Below, piece by piece: positions 1 to 6,630 of a stretch of DNA of 9,516 nt. This DNA is from Ignavibacteriales bacterium. GTDB taxonomy: Bacteria; Bacteroidota; Ignavibacteria; Ignavibacteriales; Ignavibacteriaceae. The translations under genes and the position numbers were made by a program. The stretch lies in NCBI GenBank assembly GCA_027349615.1, contig DAIEML010000078.1:1-9516 (forward strand). Direction: 5' to 3'. The notes beneath the pieces were generated by a model that did no database searches, was not told the DNA's origin, and was given only the letters and a program-made list of their open reading frames with translations. Numbering within the stretch: position 1 is the stretch's first letter; the number at the start of each line of letters is the position of its first letter.

Positions 1-398
1 TTATAAATGGCTCAGATACTTTAACAACCATTTCTGATACAAATGGAAATTATGTTTTTGCGAATCTCAGCCCGGGAAATTACACATTAACTGCTTCAGG
101 AAGTGATGGCTGGGGCGGAGTTAATTCAACGGACGCTTTAATGGCGGCTAGATATTTTTCACATCTTATATCACTTGATTCGTTACAATTAAAAGCCGGA
201 GACGTAAACAATAACGGGCAAGTGAACGCTACTGACGCTTTATTAATTGCAAGAAGATTTACTAATTTAATTCATTCGTTCAAAAAACCTGATTGGGTAT
301 TTTCAACCCCAATAACAATATCAATTAGTGATTCAAATGTTGTTGAAGATATTAAAACTCTAACCACAGGAGATATAAATAAATCTTATTCTCCATAA
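1..398 (+). CDS. C-terminal part of a secreted protein with a Cna-B/carboxypeptidase-regulatory-like segment and dockerin-like repeats (5' end outside window)
   Basis: The frame is open from base 3 to the TAA at 396-398, so this is the last 131 codons of a longer gene; the ATG at 141 is internal, not a start. The first ~35 residues (ending NYVFANLSPGNYTLTASG) look like a small beta-sandwich of the SdrD-B/Cna-B/carboxypeptidase-regulatory type. Two dockerin-like units follow: a degenerate one (DGWGGVNSTDALMAARYF) and a clear one with a calcium-loop pattern (GDVNNNGQVNATDALLIARR). The protein ends at GDINKSYSP, a variant of the GDVNGSYTP motif that often closes this module in Bacteroidota surface or secreted proteins. 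The usual T9SS sorting tail is absent. The catalytic or binding part, and so the function, lies outside the window. It converges on the GH47 gene with only 11 bases between the stop codons. The domain type is fairly sure; the role is unknown. Confidence 0.75.
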   Translation, partial: INGSDTLTTISDTNGNYVFANLSPGNYTLTASGSDGWGGVNSTDALMAARYFSHLISLDSLQLKAGDVNNNGQVNATDALLIARRFTNLIHSFKKPDWVFSTPITISISDSNVVEDIKTLTTGDINKSYSP

Positions 399-409
399 AT
401 TTTATAGCA

Positions 410-1801
410 CTATTTAAAATTTATTTGCATCGGATGAGCTTCAGTATTAAATATTACTGTGTTAAAATTTAAAGTTGATTCCGGCGAAAATAATAAATAA
501 AGATACTTTAAAGTTTCAGCAAGAAAAAAACTTTCCATTGCGTCCTGCTTTTCTTTAGTAACTACATTTTTTAGCTCGGCAAAACCAGCATCAGTTTTAC
601 AATATTTCACAATGTTATCAAAAAAGGTTTTTCCCATTTCAAGATATTTTTCATCATGTGAATAATGATAAAGGTAATAAGCTGACTCAATAATTTCCGG
701 GCGTAGATAATATTGCGGATAAAGAATTTTCATGTTTGAAAAATTTATTTCTTCCGGTTCAATTCCTTCGAGGTTCCACATTTTGTAACAAGAATTTTCT
801 AATGCTTCCGCTCTTTTCAAGTTTTCGCTTAATGCAAGCTCAGCAGGAAAAAATGCATCAAGCGACCCGAAATCTGTTGATGTTTTTTTCCCAGTGTTCA
901 TGTCTGCTTGTGCATACCAAAATCCAGTTGAAGTTGAATCAGCTAAATATTTGTTGACGGATTTAATACTTGTTCGCCACATTCTCATGCAGTCTTTATC
1001 TCCGAAAAGTTTCCAGCCTTTTAAAAGATATTCATAATAAGAATCAATTCCGCCGCTGATATGGCTTTCTGTATCTTTCCATTCGCCAGAATCAACGTTT
1101 ATTGCAGTACCGACTAAGCCTATTTTTGACCTTCGGTTATATAATTGGACCAAAGCATTTTTTGCTTTTTTATAATAAATAGGATTTCCCGAAATCTTGC
1201 TTAAAGTTCCAAACTCAATTAATAAGGTTCCGATTTCTGCAGGATTGCTTACTTTGCCTTTTGTTTTTCCGGTTTTCAAATTGACAAACATGTAAGGCAT
1301 TCCTGTTTTTGAATTGAATACCGGCAGCAATCTGTTTCCAAGGTCTTTCGCAAGACTCAAAAATCTATTATCATGATCAAGTTCGTAAGCTGATAATAAT
1401 CCGCCAAGCATTCTAATTGTAATTTCAAAATTCTTTACATAAATATCTTTGTCGAATGAAAGGCTGTCCAAAATTAATTCTTTTGCCTCATCGGCTTCTT
1501 TCTTTAATCCCATTAAAGTCATAGTATCAAAGGCGTCAACCGGAGTCATTAGAAGAGAAACACCATACCAGTCTTTATAACTTTTGCTGATTGGTTTTAA
1601 TTCATCATGACCCCAAGCATATTTTTTGTAACCGTTCCAAGCATGAAGAAATTCTTCTTTTACTTCTTCAGCTAATTTTGCTTTATCGATTTTATGATTG
1701 CTTGAATTAGTTGAATTTTCATTCGCTATAATTTTTGTGGAAAATAAAAATATAATTGAAATAAATATCGTAATTGAAAAAAATCGTCTGAAATTATTCA
1801 T
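410..1801 (-). CDS. Exported glycoside hydrolase family 47 alpha-1,2-mannosidase (bacterial class I type)
   Basis: This is a probable Ca2+-dependent inverting exo-alpha-1,2-mannosidase of 463 residues. Residues ~6-26 form a hydrophobic Sec-type signal. The (alpha/alpha)7-barrel signature runs throughout: HAWNGYKKYAWGHDEL (53-68), a motif with Glu126 (FEITIRMLGGLLSAYEL), GGIDSYYEYLLKGW with Asp253, YYLRPEIIESAYYLY with Glu369, ESFFLAETLKYLYLLF with Glu423, and the closing FNTEAHP with Thr453. These correspond to human ERManI Glu330, Asp463, Glu599, Glu663 and the calcium-binding Thr688, so the active site looks complete. It is the last gene of the operon: its ATG comes one base after the GH92 stop, which suggests translational coupling. 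The residue two before Asp253 is Gly; ER-type enzymes have Arg there and Golgi types Leu. GH47 is mostly eukaryotic, with a characterised bacterial member from Caulobacter. Family assignment is firm; substrate is inferred. Confidence 0.95.
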   Translation of the reverse strand: MNNFRRFFSITIFISIIFLFSTKIIANENSTNSSNHKIDKAKLAEEVKEEFLHAWNGYKKYAWGHDELKPISKSYKDWYGVSLLMTPVDAFDTMTLMGLKKEADEAKELILDSLSFDKDIYVKNFEITIRMLGGLLSAYELDHDNRFLSLAKDLGNRLLPVFNSKTGMPYMFVNLKTGKTKGKVSNPAEIGTLLIEFGTLSKISGNPIYYKKAKNALVQLYNRRSKIGLVGTAINVDSGEWKDTESHISGGIDSYYEYLLKGWKLFGDKDCMRMWRTSIKSVNKYLADSTSTGFWYAQADMNTGKKTSTDFGSLDAFFPAELALSENLKRAEALENSCYKMWNLEGIEPEEINFSNMKILYPQYYLRPEIIESAYYLYHYSHDEKYLEMGKTFFDNIVKYCKTDAGFAELKNVVTKEKQDAMESFFLAETLKYLYLLFSPESTLNFNTVIFNTEAHPMQINFK

Positions 1802-1802
1802 A

Positions 1803-4082
1803 TTATTTTTCTTTCATTGATGGTGGAAAATCTTTTTTGTTTGAACCCCATTTTTTGTTGGGTTTATTTCCCATAGTAAAAATCAAATTACCGCCGTTCA
1901 TTATTTCTCTATGATAAATATAAGTTCGATCTAATTTTTTCCCGTTAAGCTTTGCAGATTGAATATACTTATTTTCTTTGGAAGCATTTTTTGCAATGAC
2001 TGTAAAATATTTTCCTTTTCCAACGTTTATCGAAACTTTGTTAAACATTGGACTGCCGATTACATAAATTCCATCTGCCGGATTCACCGGATAAAAACCG
2101 AGTGAACTAAAAACAAACCATGCCGACATTTGCCCGCAATCGTCATTACCGCATAAACCATTTGTGGAATCGGTATATAAAGTTTCGCAAATTTTTCTGA
2201 CAATTTCTTGAGTCTTCCATGGTTTGCCTGCGTAATTATAAAGATAGGCAATATGATGGCTCGGCTCATTTCCTTGCGCATATTGTCCGATCATTCCGGA
2301 AATATCCGGCGATGCATTCGAACCTTCAATAACGGGAGATTGATTGAATAATGAATCCAGTTTTTGAGTAAAATTTTCGTTGCCGCCCATTAATTTTATT
2401 AATCCATTTACATCTTGAGGAACAAACCAATTCCATTGCCAAGCATCGCCTTCGGTATATACATCGTTTCGATGATTCGAATATCGCGGGTCAAAATTTT
2501 TTATCCAATTACCGTTGCTTTCTTTGCCGCGCATAAATTTAGTTGATGGATCAAACAAATTTTTATAATTACCGGCTCTATTCATAAAAAGTTTGTAATC
2601 ATTCTTCTTATGAAGAAGTCTAGAAATTTGAGCAATGCACCAATCGTCGTAAGAATATTCCAGAGTTTTAGAAACTGATTCATTTTCTTTGTCAGCCGGG
2701 ACGTATCCAAGTTTTTTATAATATTTTAAACCAAAATGATCTTGCATTGCACTTTTCTTCATAGCCTCATAAGCTTCATTAATATTAAAGCCGTGAAATC
2801 CTTTTAAAATTGCATCAGCAATTACAGGTACGGCATGGTAGCCAATCATCGTGTTTGTTTCATTACCTTCAAGTTCCCAAACCGGAAGAAGACCAGCTTC
2901 TTCATAATGTGCCAACATTGATTTTATAAAATCATTGACTAGATTTTTTTCAATAATTGTGAACAAAGGATGCTCTGCACGAAAAGTATCCCAAAGAGAA
3001 AAAACTGTGTATTGATTATAACTTTTTGCGTTGTGAACCAAACTATCTGCACCTTTAAAATTTCCGTTCAAATCGCTGAAAAGATTCGGTGCAAGCATTG
3101 TGTGGTACAAAGCAGTATAAAAAGTTTCTTTTAAATTATTATCCGAAGCTTCTATTTTTATTTTAATTAATTCTTTCCTCCATGAAATTGAAGCATCATT
3201 TTTTATTTTTTCAAAATTCCAATTCGGAATTTCTGAATTAAGATCTTTCATTGCTCCTTCAATATTCGCTGATGATATACCCGTCTTTACTAAGATTACT
3301 TCTCCCAGTTTAGTTTTGAATTTAAAAATACCTTCAAGAGATTTTCCTTTTGCTTCGATTTCATTATTGTTTAGTTGATTATTCAAATCTATAAAATGTT
3401 CGTTAAATGGTTTAGAAAATTTTGCCGCAAAATAAACACGCTGATCTTTTGCCCAGCCGGTTGAAAATCTATAACCGACAATTGTTGTGTTATCTACTAT
3501 TTTTAAGTATGCTTCAGTTGTATTATCCCAATTCAAACTATGTCCTAAATTTAAAACGATGATAGCATCATCGCTGTTTGGGAAAATATATTTTTGAAAA
3601 CCAGCTCGTTTAGTTGCAGTTAATTCAGCTTTGATGCCGAAAGTTTTCAGTTCTACTGAATAATAACCAGGCGAAGCAGTTTCAGTTGAATGTGAAAAAA
3701 CAGAATGCAAGTTTTTCAATTTTGAATTGCCAGTTTCACTGTTAATCGAAAGGACAGCTGGCATAAATAAAATGTCGCACAAATCTCCAATACCAGTTCC
3801 GCTTAAATGTGTATGACTGAATCCAATTATAACACTGTCTGAATAGTTGTACCCTGAACACCAGTCCCAACCTGCAGTGCCATTATCCGGGCTTAGTTGA
3901 ACCATTCCGAACGGAACACAAGCTCCGGGAAAAGTATGCCCATGCCCGCCGGTACCAATAAAAGGATTTACAAATTTATTTGGATCAAATTTCTTTAACC
4001 TAGTATGTGCGAATTGAGGTGTTGAAGAAATTATGATTAAGAATAATATTAAAAAAAATATCAGAAGACTTTTTATTTTCAT
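1803..4082 (-). CDS. Exported glycoside hydrolase family 92 alpha-mannosidase
   Basis: A 759-residue Ca2+-dependent, inverting exo-alpha-mannosidase of family GH92, whose members mostly cleave alpha-1,2 or alpha-1,3 mannosides, with some alpha-1,4 or alpha-1,6 enzymes. A strongly hydrophobic Sec signal covers residues ~5-20, with likely cleavage near PQFA (22-25) and no lipobox cysteine. The N-terminal beta-sandwich begins with VNPFIGTGGHGHTFPGA (38-54), followed by WDWCSGYNYSD (72-82) and GFSHTHLSGTG (87-97). The catalytic barrel has TEGDAWQWNW (543-552), GNEPSHH with Glu606 (the expected general acid), and GLCGNDDCGQMSAW (642-655), whose acidic pair Asp647/Asp648 falls where the family has its base. 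Length is normal for the family. It is the middle gene: its ATG is two bases after the GH125 stop, and an AAGGA inside the end of the GH125 gene can serve as ribosome binding site. Linkage preference cannot be read from sequence alone. Confidence 0.96.
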   Translation of the reverse strand: MKIKSLLIFFLILFLIIISSTPQFAHTRLKKFDPNKFVNPFIGTGGHGHTFPGACVPFGMVQLSPDNGTAGWDWCSGYNYSDSVIIGFSHTHLSGTGIGDLCDILFMPAVLSINSETGNSKLKNLHSVFSHSTETASPGYYSVELKTFGIKAELTATKRAGFQKYIFPNSDDAIIVLNLGHSLNWDNTTEAYLKIVDNTTIVGYRFSTGWAKDQRVYFAAKFSKPFNEHFIDLNNQLNNNEIEAKGKSLEGIFKFKTKLGEVILVKTGISSANIEGAMKDLNSEIPNWNFEKIKNDASISWRKELIKIKIEASDNNLKETFYTALYHTMLAPNLFSDLNGNFKGADSLVHNAKSYNQYTVFSLWDTFRAEHPLFTIIEKNLVNDFIKSMLAHYEEAGLLPVWELEGNETNTMIGYHAVPVIADAILKGFHGFNINEAYEAMKKSAMQDHFGLKYYKKLGYVPADKENESVSKTLEYSYDDWCIAQISRLLHKKNDYKLFMNRAGNYKNLFDPSTKFMRGKESNGNWIKNFDPRYSNHRNDVYTEGDAWQWNWFVPQDVNGLIKLMGGNENFTQKLDSLFNQSPVIEGSNASPDISGMIGQYAQGNEPSHHIAYLYNYAGKPWKTQEIVRKICETLYTDSTNGLCGNDDCGQMSAWFVFSSLGFYPVNPADGIYVIGSPMFNKVSINVGKGKYFTVIAKNASKENKYIQSAKLNGKKLDRTYIYHREIMNGGNLIFTMGNKPNKKWGSNKKDFPPSMKEK

Positions 4083-4084
4083 TT

Positions 4085-5512
4085 CTAATCCTTAAGTAGG
4101 TGAGGTTTCTCTTTGTGAAGTTTTAAAATTAATTCACCGAAAAGAGTATTTGCCCAGGCAAACCATTTTCGAGTGAATTCATTTGGATCATCTTCATTAA
4201 ATGATTCATGAATAAAACCTGTTCCGGCTTCAGTCGAGAGAATTGTTTCTAAGCAAGATGAAATTTCCTCATCATTATCAGAAGTAAGCGCTCGCATAAT
4301 TAAACTCAAAGGCCATATTTTTCCCAAGCCTGTATGAGGGCTTCCAATTCCTTCAGCAAATTTTCCTTTGAAGAAATATGGATTGCTGCGGCTGAAGATA
4401 AATCGTCTTGTGTTTTTATAAATTGTATCTGATTTTGAAATGCAATCAAAATATGGAAGAGATAAAAGTCCTGGAAAGCTTGGGTCATCCATGAAAAGCT
4501 GATTGCCGAATCCGTCCACTTCATAAGCAATCATTTTACCAAAATTTAAATGCTGAGATAAAGAAAATTTTTTCAAAGCGTTCTCAACTTCATCTGCAAG
4601 TACCGAACTTTCATTAGCAAAATTTTTATCGCCGATTATTTTCCTGAACATTTCTGAAAGTTGACGCAATGAAACAACAGCAAAATAATTTGAAGGAATA
4701 TAGAATGGAAAAATTGTGGCATCATCTGAAGGTCTGAATATTGAGCAAATCAACCCAACCGGATTAATTGGATTTCCATAACCTCCACCGGCGACAGTAT
4801 CTGACTGCCATGCAGTAACTCTTTGAAATTTATACGGACCATGTCCATTTTTCCTTTGCTGCTGCTTAAATGTTTTAACAATAAGCTTCATCGCTTCAAT
4901 CCATTTTGAATCGAAGCATGAAATATCATTTGTAATTTTCCAATAACCATGCGCCAGCCTGATCGGATAACAAAGCGAATCGAGTTCCCATTTCCTTTCG
5001 TGAAGTTCAGGCTTCATTTGTGTTAAATCTTTATCCCACTCGCTTCCGGTTGGACCGTAATTAAAAGCGTTGGCATATGGATCAATTAAGATGCATTTTG
5101 TTTGTCTATTAATTACTCCTGCTAGAAGTTCTTTCAATTTTTTATCTTCATTTGCAAGCGGCAGATAAGGCCAAACTTGTGCTGATGAATCTCTAAGCCA
5201 CATTGCATTTATGTCACCGGTAATTAGAAAAGTGTCTGGCTTGCTATCAATCATTTTAAAATTTACCGTTGTATCAAGAGTATTCGGATAACAATTTTCA
5301 AACATCCAGGCAAGCTTTTCGTTCTTAATATCCCTTTTTACTTCTTTAATTTTGTTCTCAACAGCTTCGCTTACAAAATTGCGTTTACCCAAAGTCGGTC
5401 TTTTTGAAACAAAATTATTTTTGCTTTGTACAAGGGGAATTTTGAATCCAGATAAACTTAAACCTGCAATTGCAAGTCCACTTGTTTTTATGAAATCTCT
5501 TCTGGTAGGCAT
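4085..5512 (-). CDS. Tat-exported glycoside hydrolase family 125 exo-alpha-1,6-mannosidase
   Basis: A 475-residue GH125 enzyme, a metal-independent inverting exo-alpha-1,6-mannosidase family. The N-terminus TRRDFIKTSGLAIAGLSLSG (3-22) is a twin-arginine signal (RRxFhK followed by a mild hydrophobic stretch), so it is probably folded before export by Tat. Family motifs are WLRDSSAQVWPYLPLA (105-120), DPYANAFNYG (144-153), NPINPVGLICSIFRPSDDA (247-265) with Asp263/Asp264 where the general acid is expected, IPSNYFA (272-278), and GFIHESFNEDDPNEFTRKWF (432-451) with Glu436 as the likely base. FAWANTLFGELI (451-462) closes the domain. It is the first gene of the mannosidase operon. The upstream 139 bases follow a terminator, so an operon promoter should lie there. 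No Shine-Dalgarno precedes the ATG. The start is supported by the Tat motif sitting directly at the N-terminus. Confidence 0.95.
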   Translation of the reverse strand: MPTRRDFIKTSGLAIAGLSLSGFKIPLVQSKNNFVSKRPTLGKRNFVSEAVENKIKEVKRDIKNEKLAWMFENCYPNTLDTTVNFKMIDSKPDTFLITGDINAMWLRDSSAQVWPYLPLANEDKKLKELLAGVINRQTKCILIDPYANAFNYGPTGSEWDKDLTQMKPELHERKWELDSLCYPIRLAHGYWKITNDISCFDSKWIEAMKLIVKTFKQQQRKNGHGPYKFQRVTAWQSDTVAGGGYGNPINPVGLICSIFRPSDDATIFPFYIPSNYFAVVSLRQLSEMFRKIIGDKNFANESSVLADEVENALKKFSLSQHLNFGKMIAYEVDGFGNQLFMDDPSFPGLLSLPYFDCISKSDTIYKNTRRFIFSRSNPYFFKGKFAEGIGSPHTGLGKIWPLSLIMRALTSDNDEEISSCLETILSTEAGTGFIHESFNEDDPNEFTRKWFAWANTLFGELILKLHKEKPHLLKD

Positions 5513-5623
5513 ATAGTAATTATTCTATTATTGAAAATAAATTTAGAAATGAATATTAAATTAATCTTCATACATGGCTGAAAAAATAAATTACCGAAAA
5601 ACTAAATTTATTTTATGTGCAAA

Positions 5624-5633
5624 ACAATATTGT
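5624..5633. promoter_or_regulatory. Perfect 10-bp palindrome in the mannosidase operon upstream region (possible operator)
   Basis: ACAATATTGT is a perfect palindrome about 112 bases upstream of the GH125 start, between the upstream terminator and the operon. It could be a regulator site, but short AT-rich palindromes arise easily by chance here. I found no convincing -35/-10 pair or Bacteroidetes-type TTTG/TAnnTTTG promoter in 5513-5651. Confidence 0.15.
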
Positions 5634-5651
5634 GTTTAATATTTTATAAAA

Positions 5652-5683
5652 AAAGAGGAGAACCGTTTTTGATTCTCCTCTTT
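5652..5683 (-). terminator. Rho-independent terminator of the four-cysteine (BCAM0308-like) gene
   Basis: An 11-bp perfect stem (AAAGAGGAGAA / TTCTCCTCTTT) with a 10-base loop lies 22 bases past the stop codon of the gene at 5706-6191. Read on the minus strand, the second arm runs directly into a T tract. It should insulate that gene from the mannosidase operon downstream on the same strand. Confidence 0.85.
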
Positions 5684-5705
5684 AAAAAATAAAAATATAT
5701 TAAGT

Positions 5706-6191
5706 TTATCTTTCCCAATAAACTCTAATACTTTTTTCTCCTTCACCATATTGGAAAGTAAAATTACCCTGATATGATCTTGCTAAAGCCTCGCCAATTC
5801 TTCGCGCAATATGGATTCCAGTTGTTGTTAATACGGCATGGCTATTATTAAACTTCATACTCATTATTCTTTCCAGCGGTCTGTCTTTTTTTTCAATTTT
5901 TTCTGTATTCATAATTAAATTGGAAATCTCATTTTTATGATCGCCAAAAAATCTTCCTTTTAATTCAATGTAACCTGCTGGATAATTATCAATTATTCTT
6001 TTGCAAGCAGGACAAACAGTTTTTTTTGTAGTATTTGAAGTTTCTTTCCATAGCCATCTGCCATTAGAAAATATAGCACCGCAATTTGTACAAATACTTT
6101 CAGCCGGGAGAGTGCTGGTATCCAAGTAAACATCTTTTCTCTTTTCCTGAATTAATCTGTCTTTTCTTTTGTGCGAGCTTCTAATGTTCAT
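5706..6191 (-). CDS. Small four-cysteine, probably zinc-binding protein resembling the BCAM0308 family
   Basis: A 161-residue basic, soluble protein with no signal or membrane segment. After a Lys/Arg-rich start there are two cysteine pairs, ICTNCGA (Cys34, Cys37) and CPAC (Cys60, Cys63), forming a probable treble-clef or zinc-ribbon site, with GRWLW between them. The C-terminal half has TTTGIHIARRIGEALARSY (122-140) and ends in an IRVYWER strand. This layout matches what I recall of the BCAM0308 family, named after a Burkholderia cenocepacia gene in its low-oxygen-activated locus. Molecular function is unknown; the family resemblance is from memory and not checked. The cysteine pattern would suit nucleic-acid or ribosome contact, but that is inference. 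The gene is monocistronic, with a strong ribosome binding site, a long leader and its own terminator, and is divergent from the PEBP-like gene. A stress or redox role is possible. Confidence 0.75.
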   Translation of the reverse strand: MNIRSSHKRKDRLIQEKRKDVYLDTSTLPAESICTNCGAIFSNGRWLWKETSNTTKKTVCPACKRIIDNYPAGYIELKGRFFGDHKNEISNLIMNTEKIEKKDRPLERIMSMKFNNSHAVLTTTGIHIARRIGEALARSYQGNFTFQYGEGEKSIRVYWER

Positions 6192-6202
6192 ACCTCCTCC
6201 TT
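6192..6202 (-). promoter_or_regulatory. Very strong Shine-Dalgarno that fixes the start of the four-cysteine gene
   Basis: AAGGAGGAGGT sits directly before the ATG; the first GGAGG is 4 bases from the start codon. It contains two overlapping SD cores. This is much stronger than anything before GH125, GH47 or recD2 in this window. Confidence 0.85.
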
Positions 6203-6218
6203 CGAGTTGGATTTAGGT

Positions 6219-6302
6219 TTATGAATTTTTGATTTGATTTTTTTTAATAAGAGAATTATTTATTCCGCAATAAATGCAATAAACTCTTTTTAATATTTTA
6301 AT
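6219..6302 (-). other. Possible leader peptide or gene remnant: 27-codon frame with a CxxC motif and AUU as the only placed start
   Basis: A GGAGGG at 6306-6311 is followed, with the same 4-base spacing from GGAGG seen at the two strong neighbouring starts, by ATT instead of ATG. The frame then reads VYCIYCGINNSLIKK and stops at TAA (6219-6221), 27 bases before the four-cysteine gene. No ATG, GTG or TTG lies in the frame as far back as its upstream stop. It may be a rare AUU-initiated leader peptide, a decayed zinc-ribbon gene, a base-call error of ATG, or chance. The frame itself is certain; translation is not shown. Confidence 0.25.
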
Positions 6303-6444
6303 TTTCCCTCCTTTAAATAATTGAAATGAAAATTTTTTTATTGAACGTAATTATTCCTTTCTTTAATTATTAATTAAGATTTAAGTGATGTGAATTTTCT
6401 GTAGATCGTAGCAAGTTTGAAATCCTTTTTCTGCTGCTGGTATC

Positions 6445-6473
6445 AATGTAAATTTCTTTAGCTCAATTGTCAA
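6445..6473 (-). promoter_or_regulatory. Sigma70-like promoter for the four-cysteine gene
   Basis: On the minus strand a perfect -35 TTGACA (6468-6473) is followed by a 17-base spacer and a -10-like TACATT (6445-6450, 4 of 6 consensus bases). Transcription would start near 6438 and leave a leader of about 245 bases. Bacteroidota housekeeping promoters often have a different consensus (TTTG/TAnnTTTG), so a classical match is suggestive rather than certain. Confidence 0.5.
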
Positions 6474-6593
6474 TCTTATTTTTTGGTACACTTTTATTTG
6501 GGTGATTTTTTCCACAAAAAAAATATCAACAATAGTTAATACTGTAACATTTTAGATAATAAGGAAATTATTATTGCCTTTTATGCAATATTT

Positions 6594-6607
6594 GTAGAAT
6601 TTTCTAC
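6594..6607. promoter_or_regulatory. Short inverted repeat just upstream of the PEBP-like gene (possible operator)
   Basis: GTAGAA-TT-TTCTAC is a perfect 6-bp-arm inverted repeat ending 13 bases before the SD and directly followed by a TATAAAAT stretch that could be a -10 element. Its position would suit a repressor site overlapping a promoter. No matching -35 is visible. Confidence 0.3.
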
Positions 6608-6620
6608 TATAAAATTTATT

Positions 6621-6627
6621 AGGAGGG
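6621..6627 (+). promoter_or_regulatory. Strong Shine-Dalgarno of the PEBP-like gene
   Basis: AGGAGGG, with GGAGG placed 4 bases before the ATG at 6631, fixes the start. The spacing matches that of the divergent four-cysteine gene. Confidence 0.85.
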
Positions 6628-6630
6628 GAT

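Larger units (their letters stand above)
6192..6630. other. 439-base divergent intergenic region between the four-cysteine gene and the PEBP-like gene
   Basis: No tRNA-like or rRNA-like structure and no normal ATG-started gene is seen. The minus-strand side holds a sigma70-like promoter, a leader of about 245 bases with an extra SD-like site and a possible AUU-started 27-codon frame, and the strong SD. The plus-strand side holds a short palindrome and a strong SD close to the PEBP-like gene. I could not assign a plus-strand promoter with confidence. Confidence 0.7.

Noticed and set aside
397..422. 8-bp inverted repeat AAATTTTA / TAAAATTT between the dockerin-protein and GH47 stop codons, a possible bidirectional terminator
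   Set aside because: The stem is entirely A/T with a 10-base loop and is likely too weak; it could be chance in such AT-rich DNA.
736..957. 73-codon plus-strand open frame opposite the GH47 gene
   Set aside because: It lies wholly inside a conserved GH47 coding region on the other strand, and its product resembles no family I know.
2084..2281. 65-codon minus-strand frame inside GH92, and a similar 74-codon frame inside GH125 (4306-4530)
   Set aside because: Both are out-of-frame shadows of intact, conserved glycosidase genes.
6192..6630. tRNA, CRISPR or small RNA gene in the divergent intergenic region
   Set aside because: No cloverleaf, repeat-spacer pattern or stable GC-rich fold is visible.
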